Source: Zeus faber (taxonomy: Eukaryota; Chordata; Actinopteri; Zeiformes; Zeidae). Taken from it: a stretch of 64,000 nucleotides of DNA. The DNA lies in the NCBI GenBank assembly GCA_960531495.1, contig OY482852.1, positions 34,694,117-34,758,116 on the forward strand. Direction: 5' to 3'. The translations under genes were made by a program, and so were the position numbers. Of this stretch, positions 25,801-37,374 are shown one piece after another (the stretch's first letter is position 1; each line of letters starts with the position of its first letter). The notes under the pieces were generated by a model. The model ran no database searches, was not told where the DNA came from, and saw nothing but the letters and a program-made list of their open reading frames with translations.

Positions 25801-28800
25801 ATGACTGAAGCGTTTAACCAATTCCCCTTTTCGACATTTAAATCGGCTGAAAATGCGTTTTTTCCCACATGTGCACATAATGATGAAAATGACCATAACT
25901 CGACAAATACATGTTAGATGGGCCTAAAACTGTTTGACAAACAACACTTTAGCAGCATATACTAGTTCACCATTGTATTTAAACTGTCTGACACTGTCAC
26001 ACAGAGTAATGACTGAAGCGTTTAACCAATTCCCCTTTTCGACGTTTAAATCGGCTGAAAATGCGTTTTTTCCCACATGTGCACACAATGATGAAAATGA
26101 TCATAACTCCAGAAATACATGTTAGATGGGCATAGAAATCTGAGAGAAACACTTAGGAAGCACATAATAGTTCATCATATTAATTAAATTTCTATGCTGT
26201 ACTGCAGCATTCTGAATCATTCACCGCTGAAGAGACAATGGTTCGGAGTTTCTCTAATTCAGCTAGACAGCAAACCGTCCAATGTTCTGAAAATGCTCAT
26301 ACCTCAACAAATACATGTTGTATGGGCCTAAAACTGTTTGACAAACAACGCTTTAGCAGCATATACTAGTTCACCATTGTATTTAAACTGTCTGACACTG
26401 TCACACAGAGTAATGACTGAAGCGTTTAAGCAATTCCCCTTTTCGACGTTTAAATCGGCTGAAAATGCGTTTTTTCCCACATGTGCACACAATGATGAAA
26501 ATGATCATAACTCCACAAATACGTGTTAGATCGGCCTAGAAATCTGTGAGAAACACTTAAGAAGCACATAATAGTTCATCATATTAATTAAATTTCTATG
26601 CTGTACTGCAGCATTCTGAATCATTCACCTCTGAAGAGACAATGGTTCGGTGTTTCTCTAATTCAGCTAGACAGCAAACCGTCACAAGTTCTGAAAATGA
26701 TCATAACTCCAAAAATACATGTTAGATGGGCATAGAAATCTGAGAGAAAAACTTAGGAAGCACATAATAGTTCATCATATTAATTAAATTTCAATGCTGT
26801 ACTGCAGCATTCTGAATCATTCACCTCTGAAGAGACAATGGTTCGGTGTTTCTCTAATTCAGCTAGACAGCAAACCGTCCAATGTTCTGAAAATGCTCAT
26901 ACCTCAACAAATACATGTTGTATGGGCCTAAAACTGTTTGACAAACAACGCTTTAGCAGCATATACTAGTTCACCATTGTATTTAAACTGTCTGACACTG
27001 TCACACAGAGTAATGACTGAAGCGTTTAACCAATTCCCCTTTTCGACGTTTAAATCGGCTGAAAATGCGTTTTTTCCCACATGTGCACATAATGATGAAA
27101 ATGATCATAACTCGACAAATACATGTTAGATGGGCCTAAAACTGTTTGACAAACAACACTTTAGCAGCATATACTAGTTTACCATTGTATTTAAACTGTC
27201 TGACACTGTCACACAGAGTAATGACTGAAGCGTTTAACCAATTCCCCTTTTCGACATTTAAATCGGCTGAAAATGCGTTTTTTCCCACATGTGCACATAA
27301 TGATGAAAATGACCATAACTCGACAAATACATGTTAGATGGGCCTAAAACTGTTTGACAAACAACACTTTAGCAGCATATACTAGTTCACCATTGTATTT
27401 AAACTGTCTGACACTGTCACACAGAGTAATGACTGAAGCGTTTAAGCAATTCCCCTTTTCGAAGTTTAAATCGGCTGAAAATGCGTTTTTTCCCACATGT
27501 GCACATAATGATGAAAATGATCATAACTCGACAAATACATGTTAGATGGGCCTAAAACTGTTTGACAAACAACACTTTAGCAGCATATACTAGTTCACCA
27601 TTGTATTTAAACTGTCTGACACTGTCACACAGAGTAATGACTGAAGCGTTTAACCAATTCCCCTTTTCGACGTTTAAATCGGCTGAAAATGCGTTTTTTC
27701 CCACATGTGCACACTATGATGAAAATGATCATAACTCCAGAAATACATGTTAGATGGGCATAGAAATCTGAGAGAAACACTTAGGAAGCACATAATAGTT
27801 CATCATATTAATTAAATTTCTATGCTGTACTGCAGCATTCTGAATCATTCACCTCTGAAGAGACAATGGTTCGGTGTTTCTCTAATTCAGCTAGACAGCA
27901 AACCGTCCAATGTTCTGAAAATGCTCATACCTCAACAAATACATGTTGTATGGGCCTAAAACTGTTTGACAAACAACACTTTAGCAGCATATACTAGTTT
28001 ACCATTGTATTTAAACTGTCTGACACTGTCACACAGAGTAATGACTGAAGCGTTTAACCAATTCCCCTTTTCGACATTTAAATCGGCTGAAAATGCGTTT
28101 TTTCCCACATGTGCACATAATGATGAAAATGACCATAACTCGACAAATACATGTTAGATGGGCCTAAAACTGTTTGACAAACAACACTTTAGCAGCATAT
28201 ACTAGTTCACCATTGTATTTAAACTATCTGACACTGTCACACAGAGTAATGACTGAAGCGTTTAACCAATTCCCCTTTTCGACGTTTAAATCGGCTGAAA
28301 ATGCGTTTTTTCCCACATGTGCACACAATGATGAAAATGATCATAACTCCAGAAATACATGTTAGATGGGCATAGAAATCTGAGAGAAACACTTAGGAAG
28401 CACATAATAGTTCATCATATTAATTAAATTTCTATGCTGTACTGCAGCATTCTGAATCATTCACCTCTGAAGAGACAATGGTTCGGTGTTTCTCTAATTC
28501 AGCTAGACAGCAAACCGTCCAATGTTCTGAAAATGCTCATACCTCAACAAATACATGTTGTATGGGCCTAAAACTGTTTGACAAACAACGCTTTGGCAGC
28601 ATATACTAGTTCACCATTGTATTTAAACTGTCTGACACTGTCACACAGAGTAATGACTGAAGCGTTTAAGCAATTCCCCTTTTCGAAGTTTAAATCGGCT
28701 GAAAATGCGTTTTTCCCACATAATGATGAAAATGATCATAACTCGACAAATACATGTTAGATGGGCCTAAAACTGTTTGACAAACAACACTTTAGCAGCA

Positions 28801-30588
28801 TATACTAGTTCACCATTGTATTTAAACTGTCTGACACTGTCACACAGAGTAATGACTGAAGCGTTTAACCAATTCCCCTTTTCGACGTTTAAATCGGCTG
28901 AAAATGCGTTTTTTCCCACATGTGCACACAATGATGAAAATGATCATAACTCCAGAAATACATGTTAGATGGGCATAGAAATCTGAGAGAAACACTTAGG
29001 AAGCACATAATAGTTCATCATATTAATTAAATTTCTATGCTGTACTGCAGCATTCTGAATCATTCACCTCTGAAGAGACAATGGTTCGGTGTTTCTCTAA
29101 TTCAGCTAGACAGCAAACCGTCCAATGTTCTGAAAATGCTCATACCTCAACAAATACATGTTGTATGGGCCTAAAACTGTTTGACAAACAACGCTTTAGC
29201 AGCATATACTAGTTCACCATTGTATTTAAACTGTCTGACACTGTCACACAGAGTAATGACTGAAGCGTTTAAGCAATTCCCCTTTTCGACGTTTAAATCG
29301 GCTGAAAATGCGTTTTTTCCCACATGTGCACACAATGATGAAAATGATCATAACTCCACAAATACGTGTTAGATCGGCCTAGAAATCTGTGAGAAACACT
29401 TAAGAAGCACATAATAGTTCATCATATTAATTAAATTTCTATGCTGTACTGCAGCATTCTGAATCATTCACCTCTGAAGAGACAATGGTTCGGTGTTTCT
29501 CTAATTCAGCTAGACAGCAAACCGTCACAAGTTCTGAAAATGATCATAACTCCAAAAATACATGTTAGATGGGCATAGAAATCTGAGAGAAAAACTTAGG
29601 AAGCACATAATAGTTCATCATATTAATTAAATTTCAATGCTGTACTGCAGCATTCTGAATCATTCACCTCTGAAGAGACAATGGTTCGGTGTTTCTCTAA
29701 TTCAGCTAGACAGCAAACCGTCCAATGTTCTGAAAATGCTCATACCTCAACAAATACATGTTGTATGGGCCTAAAACTGTTTGACAAACAACACTTTAGC
29801 AGCATATACTAGTTTACCATTGTATTTAAACTGTCTGACACTGTCACACAGAGTAATGACTGAAGCGTTTAACCAATTCCCCTTTTCGACATTTAAATCG
29901 GCTGAAAATGCGTTTTTTCCCACATGTGCACACAATGATGAAAATGATCATAACTCCAGAAATACATGTTAGATGGGCATAGAAATCTGAGAGAAACACT
30001 TAGGAAGCACATAATAGTTCATCATATTAATTAAATTTCTATGCTGTACTGCAGCATTCTGAATCATTCACCTCTGAAGAGACAATGGTTCGGTGTTTCT
30101 CTAATTCAGCTAGACAGCAAACCGTCCAATGTTCTGAAAATGCTCATACCTCAACAAATACATGTTGTATGGGCCTAAAACTGTTTGACAAACAACGCTT
30201 TAGCAGCATATACTAGTTCACCATTGTATTTAAAATGTCTGACACTGTCACACAGAGTAATGACTGAAGCGTTTAACCAATTCCCCTTTTCGACGTTTAA
30301 ATCGGCTGAAAATGCGTTTTTTCCCACATGTGCACACAATGATGAAAATGATCATAACTCCACAAATACATGTTAGATGGGCCTAGAAATCTGTGAGAAA
30401 CACTTAAGAAGCACATAGTAGTTCATCGTATTAATTAAATTTCTATGCTGTACTGCAGCATTCTGAATCATTCACCTCTGAAGAGACAATGGTTCGGTGT
30501 TTCTCTAATACAGCTAGACAGCAAACCGTCCAATGTTCTGAAAATGCTCATACCTCAACAAATACATGTTGTATGGGCCTAAAACTGT
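22813..30588. repeat. Irregular A/B satellite with a 1420-bp tandem pair
   Basis: Continuous A/B satellite that no longer follows the 6-kb unit. A monomers lie at 22886, 23094, 23694, 23902, 24306, 24514, 24918, 25518, 25726, 25934, 26338, 26938, 27146, 27354, 27562, 27966, 28174, 28578, 28777, 29181, 29781 and 30185, with single or double B monomers between some of them. The stretch from about 24514 to 27353 is a direct pair of 1420-bp blocks. Both copies share odd variants such as TCACCGCTG with TTCGGAGTTTC (about 24805 and 26225) and ACGTGTTAGATCGG (about 25100 and 26520). The monomer at 28578 is only 199 bp because of a 9-bp loss near CCCACATAATG. Confidence 0.93.
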
Positions 30589-33428
30589 TTGACAAACAAC
30601 GCTTTAGCAGCATATACTAGTTCACCATTGTATTTAAACTGTCTGACACTGTCAGACGGAGTAATGACTGAAGCGTTTAACCAATTCCCCTTTTCGACGT
30701 TTAAATCGGCTGAAAATGCCTTTTTTCCCACATGTGCACATAATGATGAAAATGATCATAACTCGACGAATACATGTTAGATGGGCCTAAACCTGTTTGA
30801 CAAACAACACTTTAGCAGCATATACTAGTTCACCATTGTATATAAACTGTCTGACACTGTCACACAGAGTAATGACTGAAGCGTTTAACCAATTCCCCTT
30901 TTCGACGTTTAAGTCGGCTGAAAATGCGTTTGTTCCCACATGTGCACACAATGAAGAAAATGATCATAACTCCAGAAATACATGTTAGATGGGCATAGAA
31001 ATCTGAGAGAAACACTTAGGAAGCACATAATAGTTCATCATATTAATTAAATTTCTATGCTGTACTGCAGCATTCTGAATCATTCACCTCTGAAGAGATA
31101 ATGGTTCGGTGTTTCTCTAATTCAGCTAGACAGCAAACCGTCACAAGTTCTGAAAATGATCATAACTCCAGAAATACATGTTAGATGGGCATAGAAATCT
31201 GAGAGAAAAACTTAGGAAGCACATAATAGTTCATCATATTAATTAAATTTCAATGCTGTACTGCAGCATTCTGAATCATTCACCTCTGGAGAGACAATGG
31301 TTCGGTGTTTCTCTAATTCAGCTAGACAGCAAACCGTCCAATGTTCTGAAAATGCTCATACCTCGACAAATACATGTTGTATGGGCCTAAAACTGTTTGA
31401 CAAACAACGCTTTAGCAGCATATACTAGTTCACCATTGTATTTAAACTTTCTGACACTGTCACACAGAGTAATGACTGAAGCGTTTAAGCAATTCCCCTT
31501 TTCGACGTTTAAATCGGCTGAAAATGCGTTTTTTCCCACATGTACACATAATGATGAAAATGACCATAACTCGACAAATACATGTTAGATGGGCCTAAAA
31601 CTGTTTGACAAACAACACTTTAGCAGCATATACTTGTTCACCATTGTATTTAAACTGTCTGACACTGTCACACAGAGTAATGACTGAAGCGTTTAACCAA
31701 TTCCCCTTTTCGACGTTTAAATCGACTGAAAATGCGTTTTTTCCCACATGTGCACACTATGATGAAAATGATCCTAACTCCACAAATACATGTTAGATGG
31801 GCATAGAAATCTGAGAGAAAAACTTAGGAAGCACATAATAGTTCATCATATTAATTAAATTTCTATGCTGTACTGCAGCATTCTGAATCATTCACCTCTG
31901 AAGAGACAATGGTTCGGTGTTTCTCTAATACAGCTAGACAGCAAACCGTCCAATGTTCTGAAAATGCTCATACCTCAACAAATACATGTTGTATGGGCCT
32001 AAAACTGTTTGACAAACAACGCTTTAGCAGCATATACTAGTTCACCATTGTATTTAAACTGTCTGACACTGTCAGACGGAGTAATGACTGAAGCGTTTAA
32101 CCAATTCCCCTTTTCGACGTTTAAATCGGCTGAAAATGCCTTTTTTCCCACATGTGCACATAATGATGAAAATGATCATAACTCGACGAATACATGTTAG
32201 ATGGGCCTAAAACTGTTTGACAAACAACACTTTAGCAGCATATACTAGTTCACCATTGTATATAAACTGTCTGACACTGTCACACAGAGTAATGACTGAA
32301 GCGTTTAACCAATTCCCCTTTTCGACGTTTAAGTCGGCTGAAAATGCGTTTGTTCCCACATGTGCACACAATGAAGAAAATGATCATAACTCCAGAAATA
32401 CATGTTAGATGGGCATAGAAATCTGAGAGAAACACTTAGGAAGCACATAATAGTTCATCATATTAATTAAATTTCTATGCTGTACTGCAGCATTCTGAAT
32501 CATTCACCTCTGAAGAGATAATGGTTCGGTGTTTCTCTAATTCAGCTAGACAGCAAACCGTCACAAGTTCTGAAAATGATCATAACTCCAGAAATACATG
32601 TTAGATGGGCATAGAAATCTGAGAGAAAAACTTAGGAAGCATATAATAGTTCATCATATTAATTAAATTTCAATGCTGTACTGCAGCATTCTGAATCATT
32701 CACCTCTGGAGAGACAATGGTTCGGTGTTTCTCTAATTCAGCTAGACAGCAAACCGTCCAATGTTCTGAAAATGCTCATACCTCGACAAATACATGTTGT
32801 ATGGGCCTAAAACTGTTTGACAAACAACGCTTTAGCAGCATATACTAGTTCACCATTGTATTTAAACTTTCTGACACTGTCACACAGAGTAATGACTGAA
32901 GCGTTTAAGCAATTCCCCTTTTCGACGTTTAAATCGGCTGAAAATGCGTTTTTTCCCACATGTACACATAATGATGAAAATGACCATAACTCGACAAATA
33001 CATGTTAGATGGGCCTAAAACTGTTTGACAAACAACACTTTAGCAGCATATACTTGTTCACCATTGTATTTAAACTGTCTGACACTGTCACACAGAGTAA
33101 TGACTGAAGCGTTTAACCAATTCCCCTTTTCGACGTTTAAATCGACTGAAAATGCGTTTTTTCCCACATGTGCACACTATGATGAAAATGATCCTAACTC
33201 CACAAATACATGTTAGATGGGCATAGAAATCTGAGAGAAAAACTTAGGAAGCACATAATAGTTCATCATATTAATTAAATTTCTATGCTGTACTGCAGCA
33301 TTCTCAATCATTCACCTCTGAAGAGACAATGGTTCGGTGTTTCTCTAATACAGCTAGACAGCAAACCGTCCAATGTTCTGAAAATGCTCATACCTCAACA
33401 AATACATGTTTTTTTTTTTTTTTTTTTT
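30589..33428. repeat. 1420-bp tandem pair beside LINE copy 1
   Basis: Two nearly identical 1420-bp blocks (30589-32008 and 32009-33428), each of 4 A plus 3 B. Shared rare variants include GTCAGACGGAG, GTATATAAACTG, GTTTGTTCCC and CTAATACAGC. The LINE poly(T) begins in the last B of the second block, close to its end, so the first block supplies an uninterrupted version of the insertion point. The few differences I noticed include CTAAACCTG at 30787 against CTAAAACTG, and GCACATAATAG against GCATATAATAG near 32639. Confidence 0.92.
31970..32022. other. Empty-site paralogue of the LINE insertion
   Basis: The B monomer ending here carries the same rare variants as the B monomer cut by the LINE at 33408 (CTAATACAGC, CTCAACAAATACATGTT). 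Here it continues normally into TGTATGGGCC, then TAAAACTGTTTGAC of an A monomer. Comparison with the junctions at 33408 and 38850 suggests that roughly 13-18 bp of satellite were lost at insertion and that there is no long target-site duplication. Confidence 0.7.
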
Positions 33429-33438
33429 GTTTTTTTTT
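33409..33438 (-). other. LINE copy 1 poly(A) tail
   Basis: A 30-nt T run on the plus strand with a single G at 33429, directly after satellite ATACATG. The first two T bases could equally be the TT of the satellite's ATGTT. This fits target-primed reverse transcription, in which the nicked ATGTT end pairs with the element's poly(A). An ATTAAA at the UTR/tail boundary on the minus strand is the only poly(A)-signal-like hexamer I see. Confidence 0.9.
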
Positions 33439-33542
33439 AATATAAAAATACAGAATCATCAACAGTAACAATTATGCCAAGAAAACATTTTTAAACACTT
33501 GGGAAATACATGTTTTCCCTTTTTCTCCCATTCTCTATCCTA
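33439..33542 (-). other. LINE copy 1 3' UTR
   Basis: About 104 nt of AT-rich noncoding sequence between the ORF2 stop and the poly(A) tail. I see no strong stem-loop and no similarity to the surrounding satellite, so the satellite was not derived from the LINE tail. Confidence 0.7.
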
Positions 33543-36500
33543 TCAGAATGCGAAGGAGAGAGAGTGGCATTCAGTTTCCTGGAGTAGGGTAGTTTGTTGC
33601 ATGAATTGGCTTACAAAAAGGTCTTTGTTTCCTCCATATACCAACGATAGGTGGGCTTTTAGTGAGTTTCCAAAGAGGCTTTGTATGCTTACGTCTCTAC
33701 CCTCATATAGTGCCAAGTTCCTTCTTGTCCATGTTGCGCGCCTGGCAAATGCCAGCACAGTGTTTATCAGTAAGTTTTCCGTTGGACTCTTTGTTTTGGG
33801 GGGGGGGCCAAACATGTAGGCCCAGTCCCATGTAAGCCCTGTTAGTCTCCTAAGGCCACAATGTTCCACCAGTAGGCTCTTGACCCTCTCCCTATAGTTC
33901 GTGAGGGCCGTGCACCTAAGGAACAGGTGCTCAATGTCTTCTGCTTCTTCCATGCAGACCGCACACTCCCTCTTGTGCAAGTCTTTGTGTATTTGATGCA
34001 GGATGATGCCAGTAAAAATCCTCCTGTGCCTTATCTTGAAATCCAGGTGGAAGATGGCTGATGTGGCAAAAGGGATTTCCATGTTGTTCCATATATTTCT
34101 AATTGAATAGCCAGGAAATATCCTTGACCAGGCCTTTTCTGAAGCTGGAATTGTCACAATCTTTGAAATGAGTAATCTATACCAGTCTCTGGTTTTCACT
34201 GATTGGATGGTGGGGAATTTTCCTCTAAGGCACAGGAGGAAGTTCAGGGCATCATCCTGCACCTTGGGTCCTTTCTCTTTGAGCATGCCACGCCACTCAG
34301 GTAGTAGGCTTTGATCAAATTTTTCCCCGAAAGAGACAATCAGTTTTTCCCTGTATTGCACCTTCCATCTGTCTAATTCCCAAAGTACATTCCCTATATC
34401 AAAGTTCCCTTTGTGGTCGGTCACCTGTCCCACTCTTGTTAGGCCTGCTGCCGTCAAGTGACTGCTGACGAGGTTTCTCCCATTATAGGTGAAGCATGGA
34501 TTCGAGAGGAAAGGTAACTGCAGCACATGCTCTTCTTTACTGCACTCGGGTCTGAGGTGGGGGAGTATCCTTCCCCATGCCTCCAGCACCTCCTGGTAGA
34601 AGCCCGGCAGGCCACTGTAGGTTTTTCTGGGGTAGTGGGTACAGAGATTGTATTTGCTCCTCTCCCCAAACTCCGCCAGGTAGCCTGCGAGTGCGTCCTC
34701 CCAGGGATACTGCCTGGTCGAATCCAAGAATTTCCCTATCAATTTAACCCTCAGTGCGTCTCTTTTGGCACCAATGTCAATCAGCCCTAATCCCCCCTCC
34801 CGTTTATTAGCAATTAACGTCCTGTGGGCGATCATATTTCCCTTACCCTTCCAAAGAAAGGAGGATATCTCACCGTTCAATGAATTTAGTGCCCAATCGG
34901 GCAGCTCACAGGTTCCCAAAGCATGATTAATTTTTGACAGCACTAAGGCATTAGATACTATTACCTTTCCTTTTAGACTAAGCCCCCTCGCCCTCCACAG
35001 GTTCAAGGTACACTGTATTTTAATTATCACACTCTTCCATGTTTTATCTCTTGCTTCACTCTCGTCTTTCCCAATGTACACACCCAAGATTTCTCTGCAC
35101 CCTGTGGTCTCTTTAAGGCCCCATTTGTTTATCGTTTTTTGATTCTTACCGCAGAACATTATTGCAGATTTTTCTTTATTGATTCTTGCGCCAGAGGCTT
35201 TCTCATAGGCCCCTAGGTGTTTGAAGACATGGTCTATGCTGTCACCATCCGAGACCATGATATTAATGTCGTCTGCATATTGGACTATTTTGGTTTTGTT
35301 GCCATTTGGCGTTAAGATACCTTTTATATTTTTGTCTTTCAGTATTAGGAGTGCGAGGGGTTCTGCGACCAGGGTGTATAGCAGAGCTGAGAGGGGGCAT
35401 CCCTGTCTCACAGACCTCTCGATCCGAATGTCCCTGGTGAGAAGTCCGTTGCATTTCACCCTGCTACTCGCACTTCGATATAACACCTTGATCCAATCGA
35501 TGAACTTTGCTCCGAAGCCGAACTTTTCCATTACGGACCAGAGGAACGGATGCTCAACCCTGTCAAAAGCTTTTTCTAGGTCTACTCCAAGCAGCAGGCC
35601 CCTCTGCATAGTCATTGTTTTTACTGTATCCCTAATTGTATTGATGGAGTCTGTAATATCTCTGCCTGGGATACTGTAAGTTTGCGTATTGCTGATGATT
35701 GAGCCTATTACTGCTTTAAGTCTATTAGCCAGAATTTTTGCCAGAATCTTATAATCTGAATTGAGTAGGCAAATTGGCCTATAGTTTTTCAGTTGGTTCC
35801 GGCATCCTTTATTCTTAAATACAATTGTGATGATACCTTTTGTGAGGGAGTCCGGAGTTGTCTGGTTTACTCTAATACTAGTGTAAAGTTTTAGCAGCAA
35901 GGGGGCCAGCTGGGCTTTGAAGCACTGGTAGAACTCTGTCGAGATTCCGTCTGGGCCTGGGCTTTTGTTCTTATTTAGTCCATCTATTGCCAGTTCTACT
36001 TCCGCTAATGTGATTACCGTGTCGCACTCTTCTTTGTCGATGTGATTTATTTCCCTATCAATACATTCCAGTATTTCTTTAGTTTGTTTTGGATTGGAGC
36101 TGTTACTAGTAAAGAGGTTCTCGTAATACCTATGTATTTCGTCCAGTATGTCTTCCTGCTCAACTATTATTTCCCCCTTACTATTTTCAATCGGACCCAT
36201 TCTGGCTTTGTTTTGGTTTTTTTTTTCTAGGCCAAGGAAAAAAGCTGTACATTTCTCCCCATCTGTGATATTTTTAAATCTACTTCTAACAGCTGCTCCT
36301 ATGCATCTTTTCTTTTCAAAAGAGTGAAGTTTAGCTTCATATTCTTCAAATTTTGCACAACTTCTGTCAGGGTCATGGTCAAGTAATGTAATTTCTTTTG
36401 CGAGGAGGTCCCTTAATGTTCTCTCCTCCATTCCTTCCCGCCATCCTTTCTCTTTACTATAATTTATACAGGCTCTCTTAATTCGTCTTTTTACATCGTC

Positions 36501-37337
36501 CCATGATTTAATGTAGTTTCCTTCTACAGCTAGTTCATCTGTTATATTGCTCAGTAGATTCCTTATCTTTTTTTTGAAGGTTTGGTCCTCAAGGAGACTG
36601 GCATTGAAGCACCAGATGCCCCCACCTCTGGGCCTTCCATCGTCCCCTAATTGCCAATATAAAGATGCGTGATCGCTCCAGCTATTGAACTCATATTTAA
36701 TTTTGTTAATGTCTCTGATAATGCTGGAGGAAGCCAGACAGAGATCGATTCTGGACTGTTTGAGGACCCCCTTTACAATCTGCCTTCTCGAGAAGTCCCG
36801 CTTCAAAGGGTTTGAGATTCTCCACATTTCTACTAGGTTATGGTGATTTATCAAATTCATTAGGGTTGTTCGACTGGCGTCACTCTTGAAGGTATTGTTT
36901 ACTGACACGTCCATTTTTGTTAGAGCCACATTAAAGTCTCCAGTTATTATTACATTGTTTCCGTACCATTTCTTTAATTTAATAAAAAACTGCTTTCTAT
37001 GATTTTCATTGTTTGGTGCATATATGTTAATTATTCTATATCGTTGTTTATTAAGTGAAAAATCTACAATTAATACTCTGCCTTGATCGTCTTTGTATAT
37101 CTCTTCAGCACTCATGCCTAAAGCAATCTTAGATATGATTGCCACCCCGCATGATCTTGCTGACCCGTGGTTTGAAAATACCTGCTTGTTTCTCTGGTTC
37201 GCCACATAGTCGTGATGCTCCTGGTCCCACCAAGTTTCTTGCAGGCAGACTACATCCGAGTTCAAAGTTTGCAGTACAGAATCTATTTTCGATTTTGAGC
37301 GCAGGCCGTTAGCATTTAGAGAAGTGAAGCTAATCAT
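33543..37337 (-). CDS. LINE ORF2: endonuclease-reverse transcriptase, copy 1
   Basis: Encodes the enzyme that nicks target DNA and copies the element's RNA into it (target-primed reverse transcription). I start it at the ATG at 37337 (MISFTSLNANG); the frame is open three codons further to a GTG, which is an unlikely start. It is 1264 aa. The N-terminal AP-type endonuclease shows LNANG near residue 8, LQET (E34), GDFN (133-136), SRID (195-198) and SDH (221-223). The reverse transcriptase shows NYRPICLL (518-525), VDLEKAFD (D586), RQGCPLS (644-650) and the catalytic YADD (687-690). A C-terminal zinc knuckle C-X2-C-X8-H-X4-C lies at 1125-1142. All expected catalytic residues are present and the length is usual for L1/Tx1 ORF2. 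The stop is TGA. The start lies 37 nt after the ORF1 stop in another frame and has a weak initiation context, so translation probably depends on ORF1 translation, as in other two-ORF LINEs. Confidence 0.93.
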   Translation of the reverse strand: MISFTSLNANGLRSKSKIDSVLQTLNSDVVCLQETWWDQEHHDYVANQRNKQVFSNHGSARSCGVAIISKIALGMSAEEIYKDDQGRVLIVDFSLNKQRYRIINIYAPNNENHRKQFFIKLKKWYGNNVIITGDFNVALTKMDVSVNNTFKSDASRTTLMNLINHHNLVEMWRISNPLKRDFSRRQIVKGVLKQSRIDLCLASSSIIRDINKIKYEFNSWSDHASLYWQLGDDGRPRGGGIWCFNASLLEDQTFKKKIRNLLSNITDELAVEGNYIKSWDDVKRRIKRACINYSKEKGWREGMEERTLRDLLAKEITLLDHDPDRSCAKFEEYEAKLHSFEKKRCIGAAVRSRFKNITDGEKCTAFFLGLEKKNQNKARMGPIENSKGEIIVEQEDILDEIHRYYENLFTSNSSNPKQTKEILECIDREINHIDKEECDTVITLAEVELAIDGLNKNKSPGPDGISTEFYQCFKAQLAPLLLKLYTSIRVNQTTPDSLTKGIITIVFKNKGCRNQLKNYRPICLLNSDYKILAKILANRLKAVIGSIISNTQTYSIPGRDITDSINTIRDTVKTMTMQRGLLLGVDLEKAFDRVEHPFLWSVMEKFGFGAKFIDWIKVLYRSASSRVKCNGLLTRDIRIERSVRQGCPLSALLYTLVAEPLALLILKDKNIKGILTPNGNKTKIVQYADDINIMVSDGDSIDHVFKHLGAYEKASGARINKEKSAIMFCGKNQKTINKWGLKETTGCREILGVYIGKDESEARDKTWKSVIIKIQCTLNLWRARGLSLKGKVIVSNALVLSKINHALGTCELPDWALNSLNGEISSFLWKGKGNMIAHRTLIANKREGGLGLIDIGAKRDALRVKLIGKFLDSTRQYPWEDALAGYLAEFGERSKYNLCTHYPRKTYSGLPGFYQEVLEAWGRILPHLRPECSKEEHVLQLPFLSNPCFTYNGRNLVSSHLTAAGLTRVGQVTDHKGNFDIGNVLWELDRWKVQYREKLIVSFGEKFDQSLLPEWRGMLKEKGPKVQDDALNFLLCLRGKFPTIQSVKTRDWYRLLISKIVTIPASEKAWSRIFPGYSIRNIWNNMEIPFATSAIFHLDFKIRHRRIFTGIILHQIHKDLHKRECAVCMEEAEDIEHLFLRCTALTNYRERVKSLLVEHCGLRRLTGLTWDWAYMFGPPPKTKSPTENLLINTVLAFARRATWTRRNLALYEGRDVSIQSLFGNSLKAHLSLVYGGNKDLFVSQFMQQTTLLQETECHSLSFAF

Positions 37338-37374
37338 AAGAGTCACACTGAGAAGAGAGTATGATTTTCGACAT
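37338..37374 (-). other. ORF1-ORF2 spacer, copy 1
   Basis: A 37-nt gap between the ORF1 TAA and the chosen ORF2 ATG. The two frames differ. Short spacers of this kind are common in L1-superfamily elements, where ORF2 is made by unconventional re-initiation. I see no clear structured element in it. Confidence 0.6.

Larger units (their letters stand above)
1..33408. repeat. Left satellite array (A/B monomers)
   Basis: Uninterrupted tandem satellite of 208-bp A and 196-bp B monomers, about 98 A and 66 B. All spacings between successive A monomers are 208 (A-A), 404 (A-B-A), 600 (A-B-B-A) or 796 (A-B-B-B-A), apart from one 199-bp A at 28578. The sequence is AT-rich and holds no unique DNA. The window opens inside a B monomer. 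The part up to about 22812 is organised in ~6-kb higher-order units and the rest is less regular. Monomer length near the nucleosome repeat and higher-order structure are typical of centromeric or pericentromeric satellites. That location is inferred, not shown. Confidence 0.97.

Noticed and set aside
33439-33542. Origin of the satellite from the LINE 3' end
   Set aside because: No similarity is visible between the 3' UTR and either monomer.
35221-35679. Plus-strand open frames inside the LINE (for example 152 codons here, 106 codons at 33499)
   Set aside because: They are antisense shadows of ORF2, whose endonuclease and reverse-transcriptase motifs are clear on the minus strand.
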